Below are positions 38,103 to 48,543 of a stretch of 64,000 nucleotides of DNA, piece after piece (positions within the stretch are counted from its first letter, which is position 1; every line of letters begins with the position of its first letter). This DNA is from Myxococcus llanfairpwllgwyngyllgogerychwyrndrobwllllantysiliogogogochensis (GTDB taxonomy: Bacteria; Myxococcota; Myxococcia; Myxococcales; Myxococcaceae): positions 62,001 to 126,000 of the forward strand of contig NZ_VIFM01000002.1 in NCBI RefSeq assembly GCF_006636215.1, read 5' to 3'. The notes beneath the pieces are model-generated. The model was not told where the DNA came from. It ran no database searches and worked only from the letters and a program-made list of their open reading frames with translations. The position numbers were made by a program, and so were the translations under genes.

Positions 38103-39017
38103 ATGACCGAACTCAAGAACCGCCACGACTTCGTCCTGCTGTTCGACGTCCAGGACGGCAATCCCAATGGTGACCCCGACGCGGGCAACCTGCCGCGCAT
38201 CGACCCGGAGACGGGCCACGGGCTGGTGACCGACGTGAGCCTCAAGCGCAAGGTGCGCAACTTCATCCAGCTCACCCAGGAGAAGAAGCCGGGGTTCGAC
38301 ATCTTCGTGAAGGAGAAGGCCATCCTGAACGTGTCCATCAACGACGCGTACAAGGGACTGGGCATCGACCTGAACGAGAAGCCCAAGGTGGAGAAGGACG
38401 GCAAGAAGCGCGACAACAAGGGAAAGGCCCAGGGCTCGGAAGTCGAGCAGGGGCGGGTTTGGATGTGCAAGACGTTCTTCGATGTCCGCACCTTCGGTGC
38501 CGTCATGTCCACGGGCGCCAACGCGGGACAGGTGCGCGGACCGGTGCAACTCACCTTCGCGCGGTCCGTGAGCCCCATTGTCTCTCAGGAGCACTCCATC
38601 ACTCGCATGGCCGTGGCCACGGAGGCCGAAGCGGAGAAACAGGGTGGAGACAACCGGACCATGGGGCGCAAGAACACCGTGCCCTACGGGCTCTACCGCG
38701 CGCACGGCTTCATCTCGCCGCACCTCGCGAGGCAGACCGGCTTCAGCTCGACGGACCTGGAGCTGTTGTTCAAGTCCTTCGCGAACATGTTCGAATTGGA
38801 CCGCAGCGCCGCGCGCGGACTGATGTCCATGCGCAAGGTCATCGTCTTCAAGCACGGCTCCGAGCTGGGCAATGCACCCGCGCATGCCCTGTTCGACCGC
38901 GTCCGGATTGCTCCCGTGCAGCCGGAGAAGCCCGCTCGGGCGTTCACGGACTACTCGGTGACGGTGGACACGGCGAAGCTGCCCGAGGGCATCGAGGTGA
39001 TGGACCTGGCGGGATGA
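38103..39017 (+). CDS. cas7c: Type I-C backbone subunit Cas7c (Csd2)
   Basis: A 304-residue protein that coats the guide RNA in Cascade. The N-terminal signature [20 protein letters not shown] with [25 protein letters not shown] is diagnostic of Csd2. It also has [19 protein letters not shown] and [24 protein letters not shown] purine run precedes ATG 38103. Its end overlaps the cas4 start by four bases. Confidence 0.97.
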   Translation: MTELKNRHDFVLLFDVQDGNPNGDPDAGNLPRIDPETGHGLVTDVSLKRKVRNFIQLTQEKKPGFDIFVKEKAILNVSINDAYKGLGIDLNEKPKVEKDGKKRDNKGKAQGSEVEQGRVWMCKTFFDVRTFGAVMSTGANAGQVRGPVQLTFARSVSPIVSQEHSITRMAVATEAEAEKQGGDNRTMGRKNTVPYGLYRAHGFISPHLARQTGFSSTDLELLFKSFANMFELDRSAARGLMSMRKVIVFKHGSELGNAPAHALFDRVRIAPVQPEKPARAFTDYSVTVDTAKLPEGIEVMDLAG

Positions 39018-39661
39018 GCGACACCCGTGAGACGTGGGTAGCGCTGTCCGCCCTGCAGCACCTGCTGTTCTGCGAACGGCAGGCCGCGCTCATCCATGTC
39101 GAGCAGTTGTGGCGGGAGGATGTGAACACCGCGCTGGGTCGGCTGCTCCATGAGCGGGTGGACCTTCCCGGTCATGACGCCCGGCCGGGCCGCCGTGTGG
39201 CGCGGGCGGTTCGGCTGGGCTGCTCGCGGCTGCGACTCACGGGCCGCGCGGACCTGGTCGAGTACCACCCGGACCCCGCCAGCCCCACCGGCTGGCGGCC
39301 GTACCCTGTGGAAGTGAAGCGTGGGCGGCGGAAGTCGCACGACGCGGACGCCGTGCAGCTCTGTGCCCAGGCGCTGTGTCTGGAGGAGATGCACGGCGTC
39401 GCTGTCCCCGAGGGCGCGCTCTTCTATGGCGCGCAGCACCGGCGACAGGCTGTCTCGTTCGATGTGCGACTTCGGGCTCGGACGGAGGAGGCCATCGCGC
39501 GGATGCACGAACTGTTGGAGCGGCGCGATGTGCCCGTGGTGCCGAAGGCGCCGAAGTGCGAGTCGTGCTCGCTGGAGCCGCTGTGCCTGCCGCACGTCAC
39601 GGCGGGACAGCGGCGCGTTGCCGAGCACTTGCGGCGGATGGTGGAGTCCGTGGACCTCTGA
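39014..39661 (+). CDS. cas4: CRISPR adaptation nuclease Cas4
   Basis: A 215-residue RecB-like exonuclease that trims prespacers and checks the PAM. The [4Fe-4S] cysteines are visible: [12 protein letters not shown] near residue 18 and [13 protein letters not shown] near the C-terminus. The nuclease motif is [22 protein letters not shown] with EVK. The start ATG at 39014 overlaps the cas7c stop. Confidence 0.95.
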   Translation: MSDTRETWVALSALQHLLFCERQAALIHVEQLWREDVNTALGRLLHERVDLPGHDARPGRRVARAVRLGCSRLRLTGRADLVEYHPDPASPTGWRPYPVEVKRGRRKSHDADAVQLCAQALCLEEMHGVAVPEGALFYGAQHRRQAVSFDVRLRARTEEAIARMHELLERRDVPVVPKAPKCESCSLEPLCLPHVTAGQRRVAEHLRRMVESVDL

Positions 39662-39698
39662 AGAACGGGCCTTGGCGTGTCACTGGCGGAGGGCAGAC

Positions 39699-40727
39699 AT
39701 GACGACCGCGCTCAATACGCTGTTCATCACCGTGGAGGGCACCCGTCTGAACAAGGAGGGCGAGCGCGTGGTGGTGACGATTCAGGACGAGAAGAAGGCG
39801 GAGGTGCCTTTACGGCATCTGCGCTCGGTGGTGTGTCTGGCCCGCGCGTGGATGACGCCGGAGCTCCTGGAGAGTTGCGTGGAGGCGGGGATTCACGTGT
39901 CGTTCTTCGGGATGACGGGACGGTTCCTGGCGCGAGTCGAGGGGATGCCTGGTGGCAACGTGCTCTTGCGGCGCGCGCAGTTCCGTGTGGCGGATGACGG
40001 GGTTCGCACGCTGGCCATCGCTCGGGCGATGGTTGTGGGGAAGTTGGGGAATGCTCGTCAATTCCTGCTGCATGCGCGTCGGGATGCGGTGGAGGAGCGG
40101 AAGGCGGCACTGGAGGAGGCGGCTCATCGACTCTCCGGCCATCTTCGTGCGCTGGAGCGGACGGAGGACCTGGAGCAGGTGCGAGGGCTGGAGGGCATCG
40201 CGGCGCGGGACTACTTCGAGGTGTTCCCGGGCTTGCTGAAGGGGGACGCTCGGCGGTTCGTGTTCGATGGCCGAAACCGGCGGCCTCCGAGGGACCCGCT
40301 GAATGCGCTGTTGTCCTTTGGGTATGCCTTGCTGGCGCAGGATTGCGCGGGGGCGCTGGCGGGCGTGGGGTTGGACCCCGCGGTGGGGTTCCTCCATGAG
40401 GACCGGCCTGGGCGGCTGTCACTCGCGCTGGACTTGATGGAGGAACTCCGCGCGCCCGTGGTGGACCGGTTGGTCTTCTCCCTGGTGAACCGGGGACAGC
40501 TCAAGCCGGAGGACTTCAAGACGGAGGCGGCGGGAGCGGTGATGCTCAAGGACGACGCGCGCAAGACGTTCCTCGTGGCGTACCAGGGCGCGAAGCAGGC
40601 GGAGGTCCAGCATGTGTTCCTGGGGCAGCAGACGAGCTGGGGATTGGTTCCCCATCTGCAGGCATTGCTGCTGGCTCGGGCGCTCCGGGGCGAACTGGAT
40701 GGCTATCCTCCGTTCGCGGTGCGCTGA
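39699..40727 (+). CDS. cas1: CRISPR integrase Cas1 (type I-C)
   Basis: A 342-residue integrase. The N-terminal domain is TALNTLFITVEGTRLNKEGE. The C-terminal catalytic region has ARDYFEVFPGLL, LSFGYALLAQDCAGAL and VGFLHEDRPGRLSLALDLME, matching the conserved Glu/His/Asp metal ligands (H in FLHED, D in LALDL). It acts with Cas2 to insert new spacers next to the leader. GGGCAG lies before ATG 39699, and cas2 follows with no gap. Confidence 0.97.
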   Translation: MTTALNTLFITVEGTRLNKEGERVVVTIQDEKKAEVPLRHLRSVVCLARAWMTPELLESCVEAGIHVSFFGMTGRFLARVEGMPGGNVLLRRAQFRVADDGVRTLAIARAMVVGKLGNARQFLLHARRDAVEERKAALEEAAHRLSGHLRALERTEDLEQVRGLEGIAARDYFEVFPGLLKGDARRFVFDGRNRRPPRDPLNALLSFGYALLAQDCAGALAGVGLDPAVGFLHEDRPGRLSLALDLMEELRAPVVDRLVFSLVNRGQLKPEDFKTEAAGAVMLKDDARKTFLVAYQGAKQAEVQHVFLGQQTSWGLVPHLQALLLARALRGELDGYPPFAVR

Positions 40728-41027
40728 GTGAGAAAGGTCACCGTGCTCGTGTGTTACGACGTCCGGGTCTCCGACGCGGAGGGGCCACGGCGGCTCCGGC
40801 GGATTGCTCGGGCGTGCAAGGACCATGGCGTCCGGGTGCAGTATTCGGTCTTCGAGTGCGTGCTGGAGCCGAAGGACTGGGTGGTCCTGCGCGCACGGCT
40901 GCTCGCGGAGCTGGATGATGCGAGCGACAGCCTGCGGTTCTATTTCCTGAGCGAAGATGTCGCTCGGAAGACGGAGCATCATGGCGCGAGGATTCCACTG
41001 GATGTCGAGGGACCGCTCATCCTCTGA
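40728..41027 (+). CDS. cas2: CRISPR adaptation protein Cas2
   Basis: A 99-residue ferredoxin-fold protein starting at GTG 40728, immediately after the cas1 stop. The first strand and key Asp are in VLVCYDVRVSDAEG; QYSVFECVLEP and YFLSEDVARKTEHHG follow. It dimerises and bridges two Cas1 dimers. The array leader begins right after it. Confidence 0.95.
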   Translation: MRKVTVLVCYDVRVSDAEGPRRLRRIARACKDHGVRVQYSVFECVLEPKDWVVLRARLLAELDDASDSLRFYFLSEDVARKTEHHGARIPLDVEGPLIL

Positions 41028-41230
41028 GTTGCTCGCGTGCCCTGAGTGGGGCGCGCGGACCTGTGCTGGTGTGGGCTCCGTCGGAGGTTCGCGTTCTTTG
41101 AAAGCTCCAATAGTCTTCAGAGGTTGCGCGGGCTGCGGAGCCGCCGACTCGGGCTGGGTGACTCGAGTGGAGCCAGGTTCGCGCGAAGCGGCTGGATTCC
41201 CTTGGAGTTCTGGTAGCTTGGACAGGCAGA
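41028..41230 (+). promoter_or_regulatory. CRISPR leader
   Basis: 203 bp between cas2 and the first repeat, with a TTTGAAAGCTCC segment (41099-41110). It lies at the young end of the array, where repeats are perfect, and should carry the promoter of the pre-crRNA and the integration signal. Confidence 0.7.
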
Positions 41231-44200
41231 GTCGCTCCTCGTGACCGCGAGGAGCGTGGGTTGAAACCGGGAGATGGTGGTGGGCGGGAAGGTGAAGGTC
41301 GTCGCTCCTCGTGACCGCGAGGAGCGTGGGTTGAAACACGTCACTTGCCGTGGACGTGACCCCGGGTGACGTCGCTCCTCGTGACCGCGAGGAGCGTGGG
41401 TTGAAACCTCACTTCCGGGTCAGCACCCAGGTTACCAATCAGGTCGCTCCTCGTGACCGCGAGGAGCGTGGGTTGAAACTTCGAGGAGGCGCGCGTCGCC
41501 ACCCTCCTTCGGCATGTCGCTCCTCGTGACCGCGAGGAGCGTGGGTTGAAACGTCAGCGGAGTCCAGAAGTGCGTCATCTGCGGAGTCGCTCCTCGTGAC
41601 CGCGAGGAGCGTGGGTTGAAACGAGTTGTCGCTCAATCCCAAGCTCAGCGCGCGTGTCGCTCCTCGTGACCGCGAGGAGCGTGGGTTGAAACCCGGGCAG
41701 CGTCATGTACTCCATGACGAACGCGTCGCTCCTCGTGACCGCGAGGAGCGTGGGTTGAAACCGACTCCCCGGGCAGGGTGCAGGCTGAACGCCACTCGTC
41801 GCTCCTCGTGACCGCGAGGAGCGTGGGTTGAAACCTCCCGAGGCGCGTCCAGGAATCTGGGCCTCAGACGGTCGCTCCTCGTGACCGCGAGGAGCGTGGG
41901 TTGAAACTGCATTCTGGAGCTGCGCCCCGTGCAGGGGTGGGGTCGCTCCTCGTGACCGCGAGGAGCGTGGGTTGAAACAGCGTGAGCAGCGCGGCAGTAG
42001 CGCGCGTCAGTCGCTCCTCGTGACCGCGAGGAGCGTGGGTTGAAACAACCCGAAGGGCACGGCTGACATCGTCGGACTCAGTCGCTCCTCGTGACCGCGA
42101 GGAGCGTGGGTTGAAACGCGACTCAGTGGGGAGACCTCGGACCGGTGTACGTGTCGCTCCTCGTGACCGCGAGGAGCGTGGGTTGAAACCTTGGGCTTCC
42201 ACTCGTTGTTCTTGGCGGCGGGCGTCGCTCCTCGTGACCGCGAGGAGCGTGGGTTGAAACACACGGTGCAAGCTGCGGCCATCCTCACGCACGACGTCGC
42301 TCCTCGTGACCGCGAGGAGCGTGGGTTGAAACATGCAGCCTCCGACTCAGCCGCGCTCGCGTGCTGTCGCTCCTCGTGACCGCGAGGAGCGTGGGTTGAA
42401 ACATGGCATGGAGCTGATCGTGGATGTCCACTTCTGTCGCTCCTCGTGACCGCGAGGAGCGTGGGTTGAAACGATGTAGAAGCCGTCCTCCGTACCGCAG
42501 CGCGGGCGTCGCTCCTCGTGACCGCGAGGAGCGTGGGTTGAAACTGTTGATGCTCCTCGGGATGACAGGGTCCGGAAAGAGTCGCTCCTCGTGACCGCGA
42601 GGAGCGTGGGTTGAAACTCCAGCGCCGCGTTGAGATGCGGCAGGAAGATGGTCGCTCCTCGTGACCGCGAGGAGCGTGGGTTGAAACGGTTCGCATGTGT
42701 CCATGACTCCGTACGGGGCAAGTCGCTCCTCGTGACCGCGAGGAGCGTGGGTTGAAACCGCGCGGCTTCAGCCGCCTGCCCCTGGCGCTGCAGTCGCTCC
42801 TCGTGACCGCGAGGAGCGTGGGTTGAAACTGCCAGGCCGGGGGCGAGCCGTATGTCTACGTCGTCGCTCCTCGTGACCGCGAGGAGCGTGGGTTGAAACG
42901 ACCCAGGCACGCCGCTCGCGCTCGCGGCGGAGTCGCTCCTCGTGACCGCGAGGAGCGTGGGTTGAAACGAGAACGGCGATGCCTTCGCGATTGACGCCAC
43001 GGTCGCTCCTCGTGACCGCGAGGAGCGTGGGTTGAAACAGAGTCCATGCGTACTTGTGGCAGCCGGGGTGGTCGCTCCTCGTGACCGCGAGGAGCGTGGG
43101 TTGAAACGAGTTGTCGCTCAACCCCAAGCTCTCGGGCCACGGTCGCTCCTCGTGACCGCGAGGAGCGTGGGTTGAAACAAGTTCGGCGACCCACCAGAGC
43201 CCATTCAGCATTTGTCGCTCCTCGTGACCGCGAGGAGCGTGGGTTGAAACTACCTGAATGTGAACTTCGCGACCGCCATGTCGAGTCGCTCCTCGTGACC
43301 GCGAGGAGCGTGGGTTGAAACAACGCGGGCCTGACGGCGAGCGCGGCGACGATCGTCGCTCCTCGTGACCGCGAGGAGCGTGGGTTGAAACCGGGCTCGA
43401 ACACGAACAACGCCAGCACCAACTGTCGCTCCTCGTGACCGCGAGGAGCGTGGGTTGAAACGATGTGGACGTGGACCCGGCCAAGTCGCGCTGCGACGTC
43501 GCTCCTCGTGACCGCGAGGAGCGTGGGTTGAAACGGGATGTGGTGCATGAGCGGGACAGGTTCAAGTCGCTCCTCGTGACCGCGAGGAGCGTGGGTTGAA
43601 ACTGAGGAGTGCCACTCCGGGAATCCCCGGAGTAGTCGCTCCTCGTGACCGCGAGGAGCGTGGGTTGAAACGCGCGAGCGTCGACGAAGCCGAACACGCT
43701 GCGCCACGTCGCTCCTCGTGACCGCGAGGAGCGTGGGTTGAAACAGTAGTCAGTAATCAGGGCTCGCCGAGCCAGCACGGTCGCTCCTCGTGACCGCGAG
43801 GAGCGTGGGTTGAAACTGAGCGTTGAGCTCCGTGCCGCAGTCCGGACACACGTCGCTCCTCGTGACCGCGAGGAGCGTGGGTTGAAACCTCCGCAACCGC
43901 CGCGCAATCAGTCGGTGGTGGTCGCTCCTCGTGACCGCGAGGAGCGTGGGTTGAAACTGCGCGCGGTAGTGGTGCTCGATTCCGAGCATGGTCGCTCCTC
44001 GTGACCGCGAGGAGCGTGGGTTGAAACCCTACGCTTGTCGTCCCACAGCGTGGATTCCACGGGTCGCTCCTCGTGACCGCGAGGAGCGTGGGTTGAAACA
44101 TCGCGCGCCGCCTTCCCGCTCCGCCACGAGCCGTCGCTCCTCGTGACCGCGAGGAGCGTGGGTTGAAACGCCTTGGTGGACGTGAAGATGAAGGCCAGCA

Positions 44201-45352
44201 CCTGTCGCTCCTCGTGACCGCGAGGAGCGTGGGTTGAAACTCCTTGAGAAATGCGGAGCTCTTTGTGTCCCAGTCGCTCCTCGTGACCGCGAGGAGCGTG
44301 GGTTGAAACAGCTCGCGCTCGCGCTCGACTCCTTCGTGATGAGTCGCTCCTCGTGACCGCGAGGAGCGTGGGTTGAAACAACGTCTCGCCGCTCTTGCGA
44401 CCTCTGGGCTCCAACCAGTCGCTCCTCGTGACCGCGAGGAGCGTGGGTTGAAACAAGTCCGGCATCCGTGCCTGCTGGAACGTCGTCCGTCGCTCCTCGT
44501 GACCGCGAGGAGCGTGGGTTGAAACTGGAGCTGCCATGACCAAGTACTCGAAGGAGTGTCGCTCCTCGTGACCGCGAGGAGCGTGGGTTGAAACCGTGCC
44601 CGCTGCGGCGTACCAGCAGCCCCCCTGGTCGCTCCTCGTGACCGCGAGGAGCGTGGGTTGAAACGCCATCCCACGAGGAAAGCGCCGCGCCGCCTGAGGT
44701 CGCTCCTCGTGACCGCGAGGAGCGTGGGTTGAAACGCGGCAAACCTGGTGGAACTCGGAGTGGAGGCGGTCGCTCCTCGTGACCGCGAGGAGCGTGGGTT
44801 GAAACCAGGGGAACATCGTCCGCTTCATGGAGAAGGTGTCGCTCCTCGTGACTGCGAGGCGCGTGGGTTGAAACCGCGTCGCTGACGTTGAGCGCTACCG
44901 GGCCGACTGGTCGCCCCTCGTGACCGCGAGGAGCGTGGGTTGAAACATGGGCGGGCGCGGTGCAGGGAAGACGTACTCTGTCACTCCTCGTGACCGCGAC
45001 GAGCGTGGGTTGGTGGTGAACCTCTTCGCCAAAGTCGCTCCTTGTGACCGCGAGGAGCGTGGGTTGAAATGGGTCATCTCCCGTGAAGACTGCTACCTGG
45101 AAGGTCGCTCCTCGTGACGGCGAGGAGCGTGGGTTGAAATGTCCAAAGGATGCAGCGCGCGCCCTGGTGGTCCAGTCGCTCCTCGTGACCGAGAGGAGCG
45201 TGGGTTGAAACGCGGAGAATGGCAACGGCGGCTGGTGCTCGGGCTGTCGTTCCTCGTGTCTGCGAGGAGCGTGAATTGAAACATCGAGAAGGTCATCGCC
45301 GCGCTCAACGCGAGGATCACTCCTCGTGACCTAAAAGAGCGTGGGTTGAATC
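41231..45352 (+). CRISPR. Type I-C CRISPR array, 59 repeats of 37 bp
   Basis: The repeat is 37 bp: GTCGCTCCTCGTGACCGC then GAGGAGCGTGGGTTGAAAC. CGCTCCTCG and CGAGGAGCG form a 9-bp stem around TGACCG, the Cas5c substrate. The first 51 units are essentially identical. Units 52-59 (from 44838) drift and mark the trailer. Spacers are mostly 31-38 nt; one, after the repeat at 44980, is only about 17-21 nt because that repeat lost its GAAAC end. The spacers at 41623 and 43108 are nearly the same. Open frames across the array on the - strand (FNPRSSRSRGAT, FQPTLLAVTRSD) are translation of repeats and not genes. Confidence 0.99.
44838..45352 (+). repeat. Degenerate trailer repeats of the CRISPR array
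   Basis: Repeats 52 (44838), 53 (44910), 54 (44980, no GAAAC), 55 (45034), 56 (45104), 57 (45175), 58 (45246) and 59 (45316) carry one to many substitutions. The last reads ATCACTCC...GAATC. Decay at one end fixes array polarity and age order. Confidence 0.9.
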
Positions 45353-45640
45353 ACCGTGGCGAACGGCGCGTCGTCCAGATGCTCCAACTCGTGGTGTCGG
45401 TCCGCGCACCCTTCGGTCAGCACTTTCACCCTGAATGTCCTATGGGGCCAGGGCTCGAAGACGAAGCGGCCTTGCTCATCCACGAGGGCCCGCACTTCGC
45501 CCGGCCCCGCCGGGCTGACCTTGTCCACGGCGCCTGGATGGGCTGGCCCTCCTTGTTCCTCGCCGTGCCGTTGAACGGGCCGAGGGAGTGGAACTCGATG
45601 TGGACCCCGGTCTCCGGGAACTCTTCTTCCAGCGTCACAC
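45353..45640 (-). pseudogene. Frameshifted remnant of a gene cut by the array trailer
   Basis: Two - strand frames read sensibly in succession. One gives SVTLEEEFPETGVHIEFHSL and FNGTARNKEGQPIQ; the other continues KVSPAGPGEVRALVDEQGRF and RTFRVKVLTEGC. They would join by a frame change near 45535. The reading then runs straight into the last CRISPR repeat. The pattern suggests a regulatory-like or effector-associated domain gene whose 3' end was lost when the array arrived or spread. No full-length family is identified. The rest, to 45790, shows nothing clear. Confidence 0.4.
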
Positions 45641-45790
45641 TCGCGCTGCCTCGTTTGCGCGAGGTGCTCGCCGCTCACCCGGGGCCATGCCCTTGCCTCA
45701 GGAGTCCGTCCGCCTCCGCCCTCATCTTCCTGAGGATTCGAGAGGTGGCCGGACTCCCGTGGCCTGCTCCGGTTGGAATCGTCCCGCTGG

Positions 45791-47602
45791 TCAGAGATTG
45801 GCGGCGAGCATATCGAGCAGCGCGCGGACCTCGAGCTGTGCCGTGCAGTCGACAAGCCAGTCATTGTTGTCCGCCGTGGGGCCGCATCCATCGACGTGCG
45901 TGCTCAGCGTGCCGAGATGATGGAGTGCCTTGTCGAACTCGCCTCGCTGCGCGAACCGCTCGACCTGGGCGAGGTGCGCGGCGATCGAGTTCCGATGACC
46001 TGGTGCCTTGAATGCCGAATCAGGGAGGGCGGTGATCGCCGCTTCAATCCACTCGGTGTCCCTCCCGTCGATCACCCCGTCCCCATCCGTGTCCGCATTC
46101 AGCGGGTCGAGTGCGTGCGTGACCTCAAACCCGTCTCCAAGCAAATCGTTATCCGTGTCGGAGTCGAGCGGGTCCGTCCCGTAGGTCAGGACCTCCTGGC
46201 CATCATTCAACCCGTCATCGTCCGAGTCGGAGTCGAGTGGATTCGTCCCGTGGGTCAGGACCTCCGGGCCATCGGTCAACCCGTCATTGTCCGAGTCGGA
46301 GTCGAGCGGATTCGTCCCGTGGGTCCGGATCTCCTGGCTGTCGGTCAACCCGTCATCGTCCGAATCAGCGTCGAGCGGATTCGTTCCGTAGGTCAGAACC
46401 TCCTGGCCGTCGGTCAACCCGTCATCGTCCGAGTCGGCGTCGAGCGGATTCGTCCCGTGGGTCAGGACCTCCAGGCCATCGGTCAACCCGTCGCCGTCCG
46501 TGTCTGGCAGTAGGGGATTGGTGAGATGGGTCTGGACCTCAGCCGCGTCCCCGAGCCCGTCACCGTCGGTATCCGCGTTGCCTGGCGCGGTTCCTCTCAG
46601 GATCTCTTCGCTGTCGAGGAGACCATCGCCATCACTGTCTTCGCACGCGTCACCAACCTGATTGCCATTCCAGTCCTCCTGACCGGGATTCGGCGTGCGG
46701 TCACAGTTGTCGTGAGCCGCTTGAATGCCATCCTGATCCTGGTCACCTGCTCTGAGCATGAAGAAGTCGCGTGCGGTATTTTCGCCGCCGACCCAGAGCA
46801 CGGGCCCCACGACATCGTCGCTACCGTCTCCTCCCGAACCCCGGTTCGTGGCGAAGACCTCATTGGTTCCACCCCAGAAAATGGGTGACCCTGAGTCTCC
46901 TTGGCAGCTCGACGAGTCGTCGTAGTCATACTCTCCGTAGAGCATGCCGCCATTGGCGGGGCAGTGACCATTACCGAGACCCGACTCCAGGAATAGCTGT
47001 GTGGCTCCTCTGTCGAGAGTCGCAGGGGTCGCGTCCTCGTCATGACACTCGTCCTCGCCGGTGAGGCCAGTTCCGACCATCATCACACATCGATCCGCTC
47101 CATCACATTCTGGCTCATCCGCTGTCGCGGCCTTGATGGCGAGCGGCCTCATGACGTTGCGAGGAACCGCGTTGACCGGGTCGAAGACCAGCACGACGAT
47201 GTCCGCGCCCCAGCAGCAATCATCTTCATTGGTGGGACAGACTCCACCCAGTGGATGAATGAAACCCCCAATGGAGGAGCCCAGGTTCTTCAGCGCGTTG
47301 AACTGGGCAGTCGAGGAGTTTTGTTGCGATGTGTCGTAGGTCCATCCGACGAAATTGGTGGCGTTCGCGAGACAATGCGCACTCGTCGTCAGCGTGTTGC
47401 TGGATGACAGCCACGCCGTGCAGAACCCTCCTGCCCCCATGATTCGGAGGACCTGCGGGTGGGCGCCTGCATCGTCTGCCCAGTCATCCCCGTCGCGATA
47501 GACGTCGCTCTCGCTTCCTCTGTCATTCTCCTTCAGCGTTGACTGCTCACCGCCACACGAAGCCAGGGAAGCCGCAATCGCCACGAATAGAGGTCTGTGC
47601 AT
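45791..47602 (-). CDS. Trypsin-like serine protease lipoprotein with calcium-binding repeats
   Basis: A 603-residue exported protein with a lipoprotein signal (AIAASLASCGG) from ATG 47602. The S1 protease domain (45-310) has the triad His76 (TTSAHCLA), Asp134 (WGADIVVLVF) and Ser237 (CQGDSGSPIF), and several Cys. About nine thrombospondin type 3-like repeats (DxDGDGLxDxxE, NPLDADSDDDGL) span 300-530 and should bind Ca2+. A 60-residue helical end follows. It is next to the CRISPR trailer but has no known CRISPR link. All catalytic residues are present. Confidence 0.92.
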   Translation of the reverse strand: MHRPLFVAIAASLASCGGEQSTLKENDRGSESDVYRDGDDWADDAGAHPQVLRIMGAGGFCTAWLSSSNTLTTSAHCLANATNFVGWTYDTSQQNSSTAQFNALKNLGSSIGGFIHPLGGVCPTNEDDCCWGADIVVLVFDPVNAVPRNVMRPLAIKAATADEPECDGADRCVMMVGTGLTGEDECHDEDATPATLDRGATQLFLESGLGNGHCPANGGMLYGEYDYDDSSSCQGDSGSPIFWGGTNEVFATNRGSGGDGSDDVVGPVLWVGGENTARDFFMLRAGDQDQDGIQAAHDNCDRTPNPGQEDWNGNQVGDACEDSDGDGLLDSEEILRGTAPGNADTDGDGLGDAAEVQTHLTNPLLPDTDGDGLTDGLEVLTHGTNPLDADSDDDGLTDGQEVLTYGTNPLDADSDDDGLTDSQEIRTHGTNPLDSDSDNDGLTDGPEVLTHGTNPLDSDSDDDGLNDGQEVLTYGTDPLDSDTDNDLLGDGFEVTHALDPLNADTDGDGVIDGRDTEWIEAAITALPDSAFKAPGHRNSIAAHLAQVERFAQRGEFDKALHHLGTLSTHVDGCGPTADNNDWLVDCTAQLEVRALLDMLAANL

Positions 47603-47755
47603 GGTAAGGGCGCAGTAGACTGCGCGGGCTCGCACGCCGACACTCGAAAGGCCAGATTTGTCAGACAGTCATCGTGGGGTACTCAGTCCCACATGTGTGG
47701 CCTGAGCAGCCGCGCTTCAATCCTGCGCCAGGCCTACCCAAAGCCAGTCACTGCG

Positions 47756-48442
47756 TCACGCCCCCCACGGCCGCAGGAACTCTTCCGACTCCGCGAGGAT
47801 GCGGGGCAGGGACGCGGTCAGCTCGTGGCCGTCCTCCACCTCCACCATCCGCACATGCCTCCGTCCCTCCGCCCACTGGCGCGAGTAACGGATGTCACAC
47901 GTGTCGTCCGCCTTCCCGTGAATCAACAGCGTCGGCACCCGCACGTCCGGCCAACCTCCCGTGCGCGCGTCCACCGCCTCCGCATCCTCGATGAACCCCG
48001 AGTGGATGCGCACCTTGCGCTTCTCCGCGAAGTCGTCCGTCTCAATCCAACCCGACGTCTTCCAGTGCCCCCACGCCGCCTCACCCATACGCTTCCGCAA
48101 CTGCGGAACCACATGGAACGCCGGTGCCAGCAACACCAACCCACACACCCTCGCATCCTCCGCCGCGATTCTCGCCGCCGTCAGGCCTCCCAGGCTGGAG
48201 CCGAACAGCACCGCCCGGTCCTCCTTTCCCCCCAGCGCCGCACGCACCGTCTCCAACATCGCGCTCAGCCGGAGCTGCTCCATCGAGGGCACTCGCAGGT
48301 TCAGCCTCGCGACGTGGTGGCCTCGCGCCTCGAAGTGCCTCGCCACGGCCACTCCCTTGGCCGAGTCAGGCCCCGACGCGAACCCATGCAGATACAGCCA
48401 GCGCGGCGCCACCGGCCCCGGGACAGACGGAAGGTCACTCAT
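47756..48442 (-). CDS. Alpha/beta hydrolase (YqiA-like)
   Basis: A 228-residue protein. YLHGFASGPDSAKGVAVARH gives the oxyanion strand, LFGSSLGGLTAARIA the nucleophile elbow (GxSxG), LLIHGKADDTCDIRYS the acid, and VEDGHELTASLPRIL the His. The short size and the 'LHGFxSxPxSxKxxxxxxxF' opening match the YqiA/UPF0227 esterase type. The start at 48442 (MSDLPS) is used. It is a stand-alone gene. Confidence 0.85.
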   Translation of the reverse strand: MSDLPSVPGPVAPRWLYLHGFASGPDSAKGVAVARHFEARGHHVARLNLRVPSMEQLRLSAMLETVRAALGGKEDRAVLFGSSLGGLTAARIAAEDARVCGLVLLAPAFHVVPQLRKRMGEAAWGHWKTSGWIETDDFAEKRKVRIHSGFIEDAEAVDARTGGWPDVRVPTLLIHGKADDTCDIRYSRQWAEGRRHVRMVEVEDGHELTASLPRILAESEEFLRPWGA

Positions 48443-48543
48443 GACCACCCACTGTACCGTCAGGCCCGCATCCCCTCGGGGCCTCACCCTCGGACCGAGT
48501 TAGCCGCGCTCAACCGAGGCATGAGGCCCGTCGAGGCCGCTCG

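Noticed and set aside
41117-45320. Many - strand open frames across the CRISPR array (up to nearly 400 codons)
   Set aside because: They consist of the translated repeat (FNPRSSRSRGAT, FQPTLLAVTRSD, VSTHAPRGHEER) alternating with unrelated spacer text.
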